From positions 1-33,760 of IMG/VR virus record IMGVR_UViG_3300044632_001447: a stretch of 33,760 nt of DNA; one strand, 5' to 3'. Shown here piece after piece: positions 23,157 through 29,163 of this stretch (within the stretch, counting starts at the first letter, position 1; every line of letters starts with the position of its first letter). Source of the stretch: a virus. A model generated the notes under the pieces. That model worked only from the letters and a program-made list of their open reading frames with translations, was not told the origin of the DNA and made no database searches. The translations under genes were made by a program, and so were the position numbers.

Positions 23157-23581
23157 ACCCGCCACCCCGCTTGCCGCAGCAGTTCCACCGCCTCATCCTG
23201 ATCGCGGACCAGCCCGGTGAGGTGCCCCATCCGGGCGAGCGTGGCGCGGGTCTCGGCCTGGCGCTGCCAATGGGCGGTGGCCTTCGCGTTGCGTGGCCGG
23301 GCACCAGGGGCCTTCACTTCCAGGAACGCGGTGCGGCCATCGCCGGACATGACGGTCAGGTCGGGGAAGCCGAGGATCGTCCCCTGGATTTTCAACCCGC
23401 GCCCGGCGGCGGCGGATCGCGCTTCGTTCGGGTTGGCCTGGCAGAGGATGCCGTGGAGCGCGAGGCGATTGCGGATCGCGTTGACGACTTGCGTCTCCGA
23501 TGGCTGAGGCGCCTTCGCCGGGCGCTTGCGCGGGATCACGGCGGCAAGTGTTTCCCGCCCGAGGTGCAGATCATTGGCCAT
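23153..23581 (-). CDS. VRR-NUC domain nuclease
   Basis: 142 aa. Residues 28-140 form a PD-(D/E)XK-type VRR-NUC domain: E29 in PSETQVV, GFPDLTV (71-77; D74), then FLEVK (86-90; E88 and K90) and Q106 in the following helix. Phage VRR-NUC proteins are stand-alone Holliday-junction or structure-specific nucleases that process replication and recombination intermediates. ATG 23581 overlaps the upstream stop (TGATG). It lies on the opposite strand from RecE/RecT, so it is expressed with the replication/late block rather than the recombination operon. Confidence 0.85.
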   Translation of the reverse strand: MANDLHLGRETLAAVIPRKRPAKAPQPSETQVVNAIRNRLALHGILCQANPNEARSAAAGRGLKIQGTILGFPDLTVMSGDGRTAFLEVKAPGARPRNAKATAHWQRQAETRATLARMGHLTGLVRDQDEAVELLRQAGWRV

Positions 23582-24039
23582 CACCGCCACCCCACCCCGC
23601 TGTTGTGCGGCTCTTGGACATCGGCGGCCGGCGGGCAGACGGTGACGCTGCGCCGTGCGAGGAATTGCGCGACCAGCGCATTGGCTTCCTCGCGGGACGG
23701 TCGCCCGAGAGCCTGAAGGCGCGTGTCGCAGCGGCGCCACTCCCGGCTTTTGATCAGGTTCGCCTGCCGTTGCTGGGCGCGGGTGCGCTTTGGGTTCGGC
23801 GGCGCCAGCGGGGCGGCGACGGCTTGATCGCGGGCTTGGTGCTTGTTTCCCCCGCCAGAAAGCCGCCCGGCAGGCTGTGACACCTGCCGGGCGCAGTTGA
23901 GGGAGGAAACGCGGCAGACGCCGGCGTCGCTAGTCCCCTCGCCGGCTAGGGGATCGGATGCGGCGGGGCTGGGCACGATGCCCGTGGGGGTGGCCCCGCC
24001 GCTACGCGCGGCGGCGGGCCGCGCGGTCTCGTTGCTCAC
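23581..24039 (-). CDS. Hypothetical protein, disordered N-terminus
   Basis: 152 aa with a GTG start at 24039, supported by GGAGGTGA about 5 nt upstream and a GTGA overlap with the preceding stop. The first 80 residues are Ala/Gly/Pro/Ser-rich. The C-terminal part 'KRTRAQQRQANLIKSREWRR' and 'SREEANALVAQFLARRSVTV' is basic and helical and may bind nucleic acid. Family not recognised. Confidence 0.5.
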   Translation of the reverse strand: MSNETARPAAARSGGATPTGIVPSPAASDPLAGEGTSDAGVCRVSSLNCARQVSQPAGRLSGGGNKHQARDQAVAAPLAPPNPKRTRAQQRQANLIKSREWRRCDTRLQALGRPSREEANALVAQFLARRSVTVCPPAADVQEPHNSGVGWR

Positions 24040-24329
24040 CGCGTCACCTCCGTGCCGCCAGCCACCGCAGCGCCTTGGCCCGAGCCAGTCGCAGCGCGAT
24101 CTCCGCGCGCAGCAGCCAGACGACGAGCCAGAGCGGCAGCGAGTGCTTCATCACGTTCAGCCATCAGCAAGAGGGTTGCGGCGGAAGGGATGGAGCGGCC
24201 GCGCATCCAGTCCCGTGCGGTTTCGTAGGCGACGCCGGCCGCGCGGGCGGCGAGCTTCGCGCCGTGGCGAGGCCAGGCGTCGCGAAGCAGTGGGGGGATG
24301 CCGCCCCCCGTCTGCGTGGTGGCGCTCAT
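24036..24329 (-). CDS. Small HTH regulator (phage type)
   Basis: 97 aa. 'LLRDAWPRHGAKLAARAAGV' followed by 'AYETARDWMRGRSIPSAATL' and 'LLMAERDEALAAALARRL' is a helix-turn-helix arrangement common in alphaproteobacterial prophages ('....WP..A.K..ARAAG.S..TA..W..G...PS...LL.......'). ATG 24329 has a GGGGGCGG stretch upstream. The upstream gap is filled exactly by a 23-codon ORF. Probable second regulator downstream of Cro. Confidence 0.7.
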   Translation of the reverse strand: MSATTQTGGGIPPLLRDAWPRHGAKLAARAAGVAYETARDWMRGRSIPSAATLLLMAERDEALAAALARRLAAARGDRAATGSGQGAAVAGGTEVTR

Positions 24330-24397
24330 CGGCCGCCCCCGCCATGCTGCACGACATGAACAGGCAGCCAGACCGAACCCCACCATGCGAGAGGCAT
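24326..24397 (-). CDS. Tryptophan-rich 23-residue micro-ORF between cro and HTH genes
   Basis: ATG at 24397 overlaps the Cro-like stop as TGATG, and the TGA at 24328-24326 overlaps the next gene's ATG, so the frame tiles the whole gap. The product MPLAWWGSVWLPVHVVQHGG plus GGR has an aromatic, hydrophobic first half. All neighbours use the same overlap style, which supports translation. It is too short for family recognition and could equally be a leader that only carries ribosomes across. Confidence 0.4.
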   Translation of the reverse strand: MPLAWWGSVWLPVHVVQHGGGGR

Positions 24398-24615
24398 CAC
24401 GTGGCGCATTCCGGCGTCGGAAACAGCTGCGGCAGATCAGGGCGGAGTTCGTGCGCCGGGATGCCAGTCAAAGTGCTGACGGCAGGGACGTGCTGTGGCG
24501 GCACAACTGCCCATGAATAGGGGGTCGCGGCATCCAGCCCGCAGGCGCGCGCAAGCGAGGTTCGCTTGACGCCGCTACGGGCAAGGACATCGGTGATGGG
24601 GAGTGGTTGGGCCAT
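24397..24615 (-). CDS. Cro/YdaS-like antirepressor-side regulator
   Basis: 72 aa starting MAQPLPITDVLARSGVKRTS, then LARACGLDAATPYSWAVVPP and VSTLTGIPAHELRPDLPQLF. This is the Cro/YdaS pattern ('..L...VG....LA..LGV....VS.W....VP...C..I...TG....ELRPD'). It is the first leftward gene, divergent from the XRE repressor and preceded by operators at 24623-24638 and 24658-24673. The predicted promoter places the transcript start at or next to the ATG, so the mRNA may be leaderless. It would repress the repressor and set the lytic state; this is inferred from family and position. Confidence 0.8.
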   Translation of the reverse strand: MAQPLPITDVLARSGVKRTSLARACGLDAATPYSWAVVPPQHVPAVSTLTGIPAHELRPDLPQLFPTPECAT

Positions 24616-24620
24616 GCCTA

Positions 24621-24650
24621 ATCTTGGGCGAACCCAAGTTGAGCCGTCAA
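24621..24650 (-). promoter_or_regulatory. Predicted leftward promoter of Cro/late operon
   Basis: On the minus strand TTGACG (24650-24645) is followed after 18 nt by CAAGAT (24626-24621). The downstream operator (24623-24638) covers the spacer and -10 region, and a second operator (24658-24673) lies 7 nt upstream of the -35 box. The -10 is weak by consensus (3 of 6, keeping A2 and T6). Confidence 0.55.
24623..24638. promoter_or_regulatory. Operator OL1 (TTGGG-N4-CCCAA)
   Basis: CTTGGGCGAACCCAAG: a perfect 6-bp inverted repeat around CGAA, inside the leftward promoter. It shares TTGGG-N4-CCCAA with three other sites around the repressor gene. Confidence 0.8.
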
Positions 24651-24657
24651 GTGAAAA

Positions 24658-24673
24658 ATTGGGCGCGCCCAAG
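24658..24673. promoter_or_regulatory. Operator OL2 (TTGGG-N4-CCCAA)
   Basis: ATTGGGCGCGCCCAAG: the inner 14 bp TTGGGCGCGCCCAA are a perfect palindrome. It is centred 35 bp from OL1 and lies upstream of the leftward -35 box and in the repressor leader. Confidence 0.8.
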
Positions 24674-24706
24674 CGCGTATGCCGCGAGGCGTGCCACAAG
24701 CGGGGC

Positions 24707-25027
24707 ATGAAAGTCCATGGACAGAAGCTGCGGGCGCTCCGCAACGGGCTGCGAATCAAGCAGGTGGAAGCGGCCGAGTTCGCTGGGATCAGCGGTTCGC
24801 ACTTGAGCAAGGTGGAAGCCGGGGAAGACAACCTAAGCCTAGAAGCGGCCCTTAAGCTGGCTATCTTGTATCGGGTCGGCTTGGACGAGATCGCCCCGAA
24901 CGACGAGGCCTTGTCGCGGGTCGAGGTCGCCATAGACCCGGCCGAGGTGGATTGGCTTCGGGCCTATCGACACCTCAACCCCGAAGAGCGCGCGGGGGCT
25001 CGCGCCCTCATCAAACGGCGCGCCTAG
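24707..25027 (+). CDS. XRE-family phage repressor (CI-like)
   Basis: 106 aa starting MKVHGQKLRALRNGLRIKQV, then EAAEFAGISGSHLSKVEAGE and LSLEAALKLAILYRVGLDEI: a classic HTH_3 domain with recognition helix around SGSHLSKVEAG. The C-terminal 40 residues (EVDWLRAYRHLNPEERAGAR) are a short helical tail. There is no LexA-type Ser/Lys autoprotease domain, so RecA-driven self-cleavage is unlikely. It is the only plus-strand gene between the two operator pairs, as expected for the master repressor of both divergent operons. ATG 24707 is preferred over the long 5' extension that would run across the operators. Confidence 0.85.
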   Translation: MKVHGQKLRALRNGLRIKQVEAAEFAGISGSHLSKVEAGEDNLSLEAALKLAILYRVGLDEIAPNDEALSRVEVAIDPAEVDWLRAYRHLNPEERAGARALIKRRA

Positions 25028-25047
25028 CCGATTACATTTTCGAGAGA

Positions 25048-25063
25048 ATTGGGCGACCCCAAT
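25048..25063. promoter_or_regulatory. Operator OR1 (TTGGG-N4-CCCAA)
   Basis: ATTGGGCGACCCCAAT: a perfect 6-bp inverted repeat around CGAC, 20 nt after the repressor stop and 7 nt upstream of the rightward -35 box. Confidence 0.8.
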
Positions 25064-25070
25064 TTTCTTG

Positions 25071-25099
25071 TTGACTGCAAGCTTGGGTTTCCCCAAAGT
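25071..25099 (+). promoter_or_regulatory. Predicted rightward early promoter
   Basis: TTGACT (25071-25076), 17 nt, CAAAGT (25094-25099). The start would be near 25106, about 20 nt before the first early gene, which has GGGAG upstream. Operator OR2 (25082-25097) sits in the spacer and OR1 lies upstream of the -35. The -10 is weak by consensus. Confidence 0.55.
25082..25097. promoter_or_regulatory. Operator OR2 (TTGGG-N4-CCCAA)
   Basis: CTTGGGTTTCCCCAAA: TTGGG and CCCAA separated by four bases, inside the spacer of the rightward promoter and centred 34 bp from OR1. Confidence 0.75.
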
Positions 25100-25126
25100 G
25101 GCCCCACCAACCGGGAGCCGCTACCG

Positions 25127-25372
25127 ATGTCCGCCTTCGATCTGGTCCACGACCACATCGCCCGCCAGCTTGCCCCCAAGCCGTGCCAGCCTGCCGTCGC
25201 GCAGGCGACGCCGCTCGCCAGCGCCGACGATATCCGCGAGGCCATCGAGGTCCTGAACGACGAAGCCGACGCGCATGACGCGAAGGGCCAGCGCAACCAC
25301 CTCGCCCGCGCGGACCAGCTGCGCCGCGTGGTCGCGCTGCTCCGCGCCAACCTGCATCGCGTGGGGGGCTGA
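25127..25372 (+). CDS. First early gene, small helical protein
   Basis: 81 aa starting MSAFDLVHDHIARQLAPKPC. The C-terminal part (ADDIREAIEVLNDEADAHDA, then ADQLRRVVALLRANL) is a charged helical hairpin. ATG 25127 is preferred because upstream in-frame codons overlap the operators. Family not recognised. As the first gene under the repressed rightward promoter it is made earliest on induction. Confidence 0.6.
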   Translation: MSAFDLVHDHIARQLAPKPCQPAVAQATPLASADDIREAIEVLNDEADAHDAKGQRNHLARADQLRRVVALLRANLHRVGG

Positions 25373-25376
25373 GGCG

Positions 25377-25823
25377 ATGCGCTACAAGCTGATCCGTGGA
25401 TTTGACGGCATCGCCTACAGCGCCGAGGTCACGCTGACTGAGCGCGAGCGCACGCTCGTCCTGACCCGCCGCGTGCCGATGATCTACAGCCCCGGCGGCA
25501 TGGGGCCGGATGACCCGCGCGAGAGCAACACCGTCCGGTTTGGCGGTGCGTGCTATGTGGACGTAGAGCCGAAGCTGCGGGCATGCCTCGCCGCGTTTCG
25601 CGCTGCGCTCAAAGCGGAAATCGAGCGCGAGGACGCGCGTCGCATCGACATCGATGCCGAGATGCGCGGCTTCAACGCTTTCCCGGCGGGCCGCTACCTC
25701 GACGCTTTGCGCGGCACCAAGAGCTTCCCCGCTCCCGTGCGGTGCCCGTATCGCGAGCCCCGGCGAACTGCGGCTTGGGCGCGTGGATACGACGCCGCGC
25801 ACGCTGCGCTGGTGGAGGGCTGA
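25377..25823 (+). CDS. Early protein with ribosome-modulation-factor-like C-terminus
   Basis: 148 aa starting MRYKLIRGFDGIAYSAEVTL. The N-terminal 60 residues are beta-rich. The C-terminal segment FPAGRYLDALRGTKSFPAPV followed by RCPYREPRRTAAWARGYDAA resembles the small RMF/CrpP-type motif ('A...G..A...G....NPY.....R..W..GY..A'). In RMF this fold binds 30S ribosomes; in phages the motif occurs in small unknown proteins. The ribosome link is only a resemblance. The gene follows the first early gene by 4 nt. Confidence 0.5.
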   Translation: MRYKLIRGFDGIAYSAEVTLTERERTLVLTRRVPMIYSPGGMGPDDPRESNTVRFGGACYVDVEPKLRACLAAFRAALKAEIEREDARRIDIDAEMRGFNAFPAGRYLDALRGTKSFPAPVRCPYREPRRTAAWARGYDAAHAALVEG

Positions 25824-25827
25824 GGCG

Positions 25828-26094
25828 ATGATCCGCACCGACCTCTGCGGCGGGCGGTACCTCGCCACGCCATACGACGACGAGTGCCCCGCGACTGCCC
25901 GCGATCTGCGTATCGAGGCCGTGGACGATGCGCGCCGCGACGCTCACGACAAGGCGGCGGAGCTGCTCGACCTGCTGTCGCGCCATGACGGCACCAGCGG
26001 GGAGGATGCGATCCCTTTCCTCGCGACGGCAACCGACCTCGCCGGGCTGATCCGGCGCGTCGAGGCCGCCATCAAGGCAGGGGGCACGCCATGA
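25828..26094 (+). CDS. Small hypothetical early protein
   Basis: 88 aa starting MIRTDLCGGRYLATPYDDEC. The helical segment 'EAVDDARRDAHDKAAELLDL' and 'TDLAGLIRRVEAAIKAGG' suggests a compact helical protein. It starts 4 nt after the preceding stop and overlaps the next start by ATGA. Family not recognised. Confidence 0.6.
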   Translation: MIRTDLCGGRYLATPYDDECPATARDLRIEAVDDARRDAHDKAAELLDLLSRHDGTSGEDAIPFLATATDLAGLIRRVEAAIKAGGTP

Positions 26095-26390
26095 GCACGC
26101 AGCACACGCCGGGCGATTGGGACATTTGCTGGGACGGCACGCGATACGTCATTCACGACAACACGGCGCTACAGCGGCACATTGCCTACACCAGCAACGG
26201 CGGCGTCCCTGATGACGAAGCACGCGCCAACGCCCGCCTGTTCGCCGCCGCGCCGGACATGCTGAAGGAACTGCGGAACCTGCGGCGCCGGTTCCACGCT
26301 GCCTGCATCCACGCGGGCAGCGCTGAATGGGCGGCTACTGCGGCCTGCGCCGACGCCGACGCAGCCATCGCCAAGGCGACCACGCCATGA
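26091..26390 (+). CDS. 'HTPGxW' family small phage protein
   Basis: 99 aa. 'MSTQHTPGDWDICWDGTRYV' and 'DEARANARLFAAAPDMLKEL' are the two marks of a family of small phage proteins ('..HTPGPW......' and 'A..NA.LIAAAPDLLEAL') found in early operons of many proteobacterial phages. Function unknown. ATGA overlap on both sides. Confidence 0.7.
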   Translation: MSTQHTPGDWDICWDGTRYVIHDNTALQRHIAYTSNGGVPDDEARANARLFAAAPDMLKELRNLRRRFHAACIHAGSAEWAATAACADADAAIAKATTP

Positions 26391-26704
26391 CCCCCGCCGA
26401 CCGCATCGTCGCACACCTCCGCATCGCCGCAGAGACGGCCGCCGCGCATCACGCCGCGCGCCACCCTCACCGCCTCGCCCATGTCGCGCGCCTGCTGCGT
26501 CTGCGGGATGACTATCTCTCTGTCTACCACGCCATGCCCCCACGCGATCCGCGAGGGCATCGGGCGCGCCACCTAGCCGCGTGCGCCGCGTGGCGCGCGA
26601 TGGCGTATCAGGCGCTGGCCGCAGGTGACGCCTTGCTGGCCTGGCATCGGCGCGCCGCCGCCGCGCGCAGTTGGCGCGAGGCTATGACTGTGAGGGTCGC
26701 GTGA
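26387..26704 (+). CDS. His- and Ala-rich helical early protein
   Basis: 105 aa starting MTPADRIVAHLRIAAETAAA. It is very rich in Ala, Arg and His (for example AHHAARHPHRLAHVARLLRL). No domain recognised. It overlaps the next gene as TGATG, and its place directly before RecE suggests co-translation. Confidence 0.55.
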   Translation: MTPADRIVAHLRIAAETAAAHHAARHPHRLAHVARLLRLRDDYLSVYHAMPPRDPRGHRARHLAACAAWRAMAYQALAAGDALLAWHRRAAAARSWREAMTVRVA

Positions 26705-27516
26705 TGGCCCGCCCCGGCATCTACCCCGACATGGACGAGGCGACCTATCGCGCCACCCCTGCGGTGTCCTGCTCCACCCTCAAGCGGTTCGCGGACGCCC
26801 CGGCAAAAGCGCATGTCGCGCTGGCCGAGACGGACAGCATGCGCGCCGGTCGGCTGATCCATTCCGCCGTGATGGAGGCGTGGTCATTTGACGCGCGCTA
26901 TCAGCGGACGGATCTCGACCGGCGCGGCACCAAGGCGTGGCAGGAGGAGGAGGCCGCTGCGCTCTCCACCGGCCGCACGCTGATTAAGGTGGCCGAATAC
27001 GACAAGATGGCCGCGATCCGCGACGCGGTGCATTCGCACCCGGCGGCGCGCGAGTTGCTCGCGCCCGGCTTAACGACCGAGACGGCGGTCTTCTGGGATG
27101 ACCCGCTGACCGGCAGGCCTTGCCGCGCCCGCATGGACGGCATCCGCCGGGACATGCGGCTGGTGCTGGACGTCAAGACCACGGGCGACGCCAGCCCGCG
27201 GGAGTTCGCGCGCTCCGCTGCGAAACTGCGGATGCACTGGCAGGCCCCCTGGTATCTCGACGGCATCGCCGCCGCACCCGGCGGCTTCAAGCCCGAGGCG
27301 TTCCTGTTCATCGCCGTGGAGCGCGACGCGCCGCACCTGATCGCGGTCTACGAACTGCCGACCGACGCGATCGATGCCGGCCGCCGCCAGATCCGCGCGG
27401 CGCTGCATGGCTACCTCGAATGCGAGCGTCGCGGCGACTGGCCCGGCTACCCGCCCACCATCACCCCCCTGCACCTGCCCGAATGGGCGATACTGGATGA
27501 GGAGAGCGCGACGTGA
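26704..27516 (+). CDS. RecE-like exonuclease (PD-(D/E)XK, exodeoxyribonuclease VIII type)
   Basis: 270 aa. 'SCSTLKRFADAPAKAHVAL' near the start and GRLIHSAVME (49-58; H53) open the family. The nuclease core shows ETAVFW (from E126), RARMDG (D145), LVLDVKTT (153-160; D156 and K158) and HWQAPWYLDG (168-177; Q170, Y174). It should degrade 5' ends of double-stranded DNA to give 3' tails for the RecT protein encoded next, with GTGA overlap. Length is typical of the phage-type single-domain RecE/PDDEXK exonucleases. Confidence 0.85.
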   Translation: MARPGIYPDMDEATYRATPAVSCSTLKRFADAPAKAHVALAETDSMRAGRLIHSAVMEAWSFDARYQRTDLDRRGTKAWQEEEAAALSTGRTLIKVAEYDKMAAIRDAVHSHPAARELLAPGLTTETAVFWDDPLTGRPCRARMDGIRRDMRLVLDVKTTGDASPREFARSAAKLRMHWQAPWYLDGIAAAPGGFKPEAFLFIAVERDAPHLIAVYELPTDAIDAGRRQIRAALHGYLECERRGDWPGYPPTITPLHLPEWAILDEESAT

Positions 27517-28355
27517 GCGCACACATGAACCCCACCGGCTCGGCCATCGAGGCCCCGACGCGCGGCCTCGCGCAGATGCGCCAGCCTGGCACGGCGCTGG
27601 CGGAGGCCAAGCCCGCCCGACCCATCGACGTTCTACGAAAGCAGTTGGCGAGCCTGCCGGAGATCGCGCAGAACCTGCCGTCCACGGTGTCGCCTGACAA
27701 GTTTCGCAACGTGGTGATCACGGCGGCCAACATGACGCCCGACCTGCTCGGCGCCGACCGCCGGTCCCTGCTGGGCGCGTGCGTGAAGTGTGCGGCGGAT
27801 GGGCTGGTGCCGGATGGCCGCGAGGCGGCGCTCGTCCTGATGGGCAACAAGGTCCAGTACATGCCGATGATCGCCGGCGTGCTGAAGCGCGCCCGCAACA
27901 GCGGCGAGATCGCATCGCTGGTGGTGCAGGTGGTCTATGAGCGCGACGCCTTCACCTGGTCGCCCTGCGATCCCGAGCGCCCCATCCAGCACACCACGCC
28001 GCCGCTGGCCGAGGAGCGCGGCGCGCCTATCGGTGCCTATGCCATCGCCCGGCTGAAGGACGGCAGCGTGATGGCCGAGGTGATGAGCAAGGCCGAGATT
28101 GAGAAGGTCCGGGGCGTGTCCCGCGCAAAGGGCAGCGGCCCCTGGGTGCAATGGTGGGACCAGATGGCCCGCAAGACCGTGCTGCGCCGCCTGTCGAAAT
28201 ACCTGCCGATGGATGCCGCGCCGATGGAGGCGCTGCTGCAGCGCGACGAGGAGCGCCCCGCGACGCCGACCGGCGAGGAAATCGTGGAGGCCGAGGCGGT
28301 GGAGATCCTGGACACCGCCGAGATCACCGACAGCCAGCCTGGGGATGACGTGTGA
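27513..28355 (+). CDS. recT: RecT single-strand annealing protein
   Basis: 280 aa. 'PSTVSPDKFRNVVITAANMT' followed by 'RRSLLGACVKCAADGLVPDG' and 'REAALVLMGNKVQYMPMIAG', then 'VLKRARNSGEIASLVVQVVY', is the RecT core ('F.......N.P.L....S...A...AA..GL.PDG....L.......Q.MP...G..K..R.SG.I'). 'SGPWVQWWDQMARKTVLRRL' is the conserved C-terminal helix ('..PW....D.M..KT..R...K'). It pairs 3' tails made by the RecE-like nuclease. Start GTG 27513 has GAGGAG upstream and overlaps the RecE stop; ATG 27525 is an alternative. Confidence 0.95.
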   Translation: MSAHMNPTGSAIEAPTRGLAQMRQPGTALAEAKPARPIDVLRKQLASLPEIAQNLPSTVSPDKFRNVVITAANMTPDLLGADRRSLLGACVKCAADGLVPDGREAALVLMGNKVQYMPMIAGVLKRARNSGEIASLVVQVVYERDAFTWSPCDPERPIQHTTPPLAEERGAPIGAYAIARLKDGSVMAEVMSKAEIEKVRGVSRAKGSGPWVQWWDQMARKTVLRRLSKYLPMDAAPMEALLQRDEERPATPTGEEIVEAEAVEILDTAEITDSQPGDDV

Positions 28356-28549
28356 TGCTCGTCCGCATCATGGAGAGCCAGCCGGCACGGCTGCGCACGC
28401 TGGCGCGGGAATGGGGCGTGTACCGCGAGGGGCTGTCCCTGGCGGACATGACGGCACGCATTGAGGCCGCATACCGCCGGGAGGTGGAGGCCGAGGCGCG
28501 GCGCGAGGCGCATCGGAGGCTAATCGCGCAGATGAGGGCTCCCGCATGA
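28355..28549 (+). CDS. Small charged helical protein
   Basis: 64 aa starting MLVRIMESQPARLRTLAREW. Helical, Arg/Glu/Ala-rich C-terminal half (REVEAEARREAHRRLIAQMR). ATG 28355 overlaps the RecT stop as TGATG; GTG 28352 is in frame one codon upstream. No family recognised. Confidence 0.55.
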   Translation: MLVRIMESQPARLRTLAREWGVYREGLSLADMTARIEAAYRREVEAEARREAHRRLIAQMRAPA

Positions 28550-28731
28550 CCCCCGGCTGGTCCTACGCGCTCGTCGTGTTCCTGTCCCTCGACGCCCGCG
28601 CGCATCCGCCGCCGCAATGGTTCGGCACGCGAGCTGAGTGCGAGCGCCAAGCGCCCGTTCGCGTGCTGCATTTCGAGTTGACCGGGCATCCGGTCGCGCA
28701 TGTCAATTGCCAGCGCGTGAGGATGAGATGA
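28546..28731 (+). CDS. Small hypothetical protein
   Basis: 61 aa starting MTPGWSYALVVFLSLDARAH. A short hydrophobic stretch (YALVVFLSL, 7-15) is too short for a firm membrane call. 'PPQWFGTRAECERQAPVRVL' and 'VAHVNCQRVRM' carry two cysteines. The layout resembles small phage proteins with a hydrophobic N-terminus and 'F.....C......'. ATGA overlap with the upstream gene. Confidence 0.5.
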   Translation: MTPGWSYALVVFLSLDARAHPPPQWFGTRAECERQAPVRVLHFELTGHPVAHVNCQRVRMR

Positions 28732-28913
28732 TGAGCAACGCGACAGACGACATAGCCGCCGGACTGCGCGCATGGGCGCGGCGCGCAAAGGCGGCTGGGC
28801 TGGGCGACATGCGCGAGGCGCTGATGTCCTACGCGCTGGAGGTGGAGCGCGTACAGGACCAATTGCGTGAAGCACGCGCTGCGTTGGAGCGCGCGAAGGA
28901 AGCCGGGCTGTGA
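28731..28913 (+). CDS. Small helical protein ending in an SD-bearing AKEAG tail
   Basis: 60 aa starting MSNATDDIAAGLRAWARRAK. Charged helical C-terminus (LEVERVQDQLREARAALERA). The last codons (AKEAGL) contain AAGGAAG, 14 nt before the GTG of the next micro-ORF. ATG 28731 overlaps the upstream stop; ATG 28728 is adjacent in frame. Function unknown. Confidence 0.5.
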   Translation: MSNATDDIAAGLRAWARRAKAAGLGDMREALMSYALEVERVQDQLREARAALERAKEAGL

Positions 28914-28984
28914 GTGACAATGCCGCGACGCTGGAGCGCCTTAAAGCCGAGGAAATCGCGAACCAACCGGAGTTGAGCCTATGA
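28910..28984 (+). CDS. 24-residue micro-ORF tiling a gap
   Basis: GTG 28910 overlaps the upstream TGA (GTGA), and the TGA at 28982-28984 overlaps the next ATG (ATGA). An AAGGAAG ribosome site lies 14 nt upstream of the GTG. The product (V/M)SDNAATLERLKAEEIANQ then PELSL is acidic and helical. The double overlap and ribosome site match the style of all real genes in this operon. No family can be judged at this size. Confidence 0.5.
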   Translation: MSDNAATLERLKAEEIANQPELSL

Positions 28985-29163
28985 CCGACACAGACACCAG
29001 CGCCGATGGGACGATGACACAGACGCCGATTGCAAGCGTGCCCGATATGCGCGCGCGCCTGTCCTACTTGCCGCGCGACATACAGCGCGAAGTCTGCCGC
29101 CTATGGAACCAAGGCCACATGAGCGCCGCAATCGAGCTTGTGGAGAAGAAGGCCGCACGATGA
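28981..29163 (+). CDS. Small hypothetical protein
   Basis: 60 aa starting MTDTDTSADGTMTQTPIASV. 'LSYLPRDIQREVCRLWNQGH' suggests a small helical domain. The first residues (MTDTDTSAD) resemble those of the next protein (MMTDTTDTSAD), hinting at a short 5' duplication. ATGA overlaps on both sides. Function unknown. Confidence 0.5.
   Translation: MTDTDTSADGTMTQTPIASVPDMRARLSYLPRDIQREVCRLWNQGHMSAAIELVEKKAAR

Noticed and set aside
24566-24706. Longer repressor starting at 24566
   Set aside because: The extension would overlap the divergent gene and both left operators. The HTH domain starts cleanly from ATG 24707.
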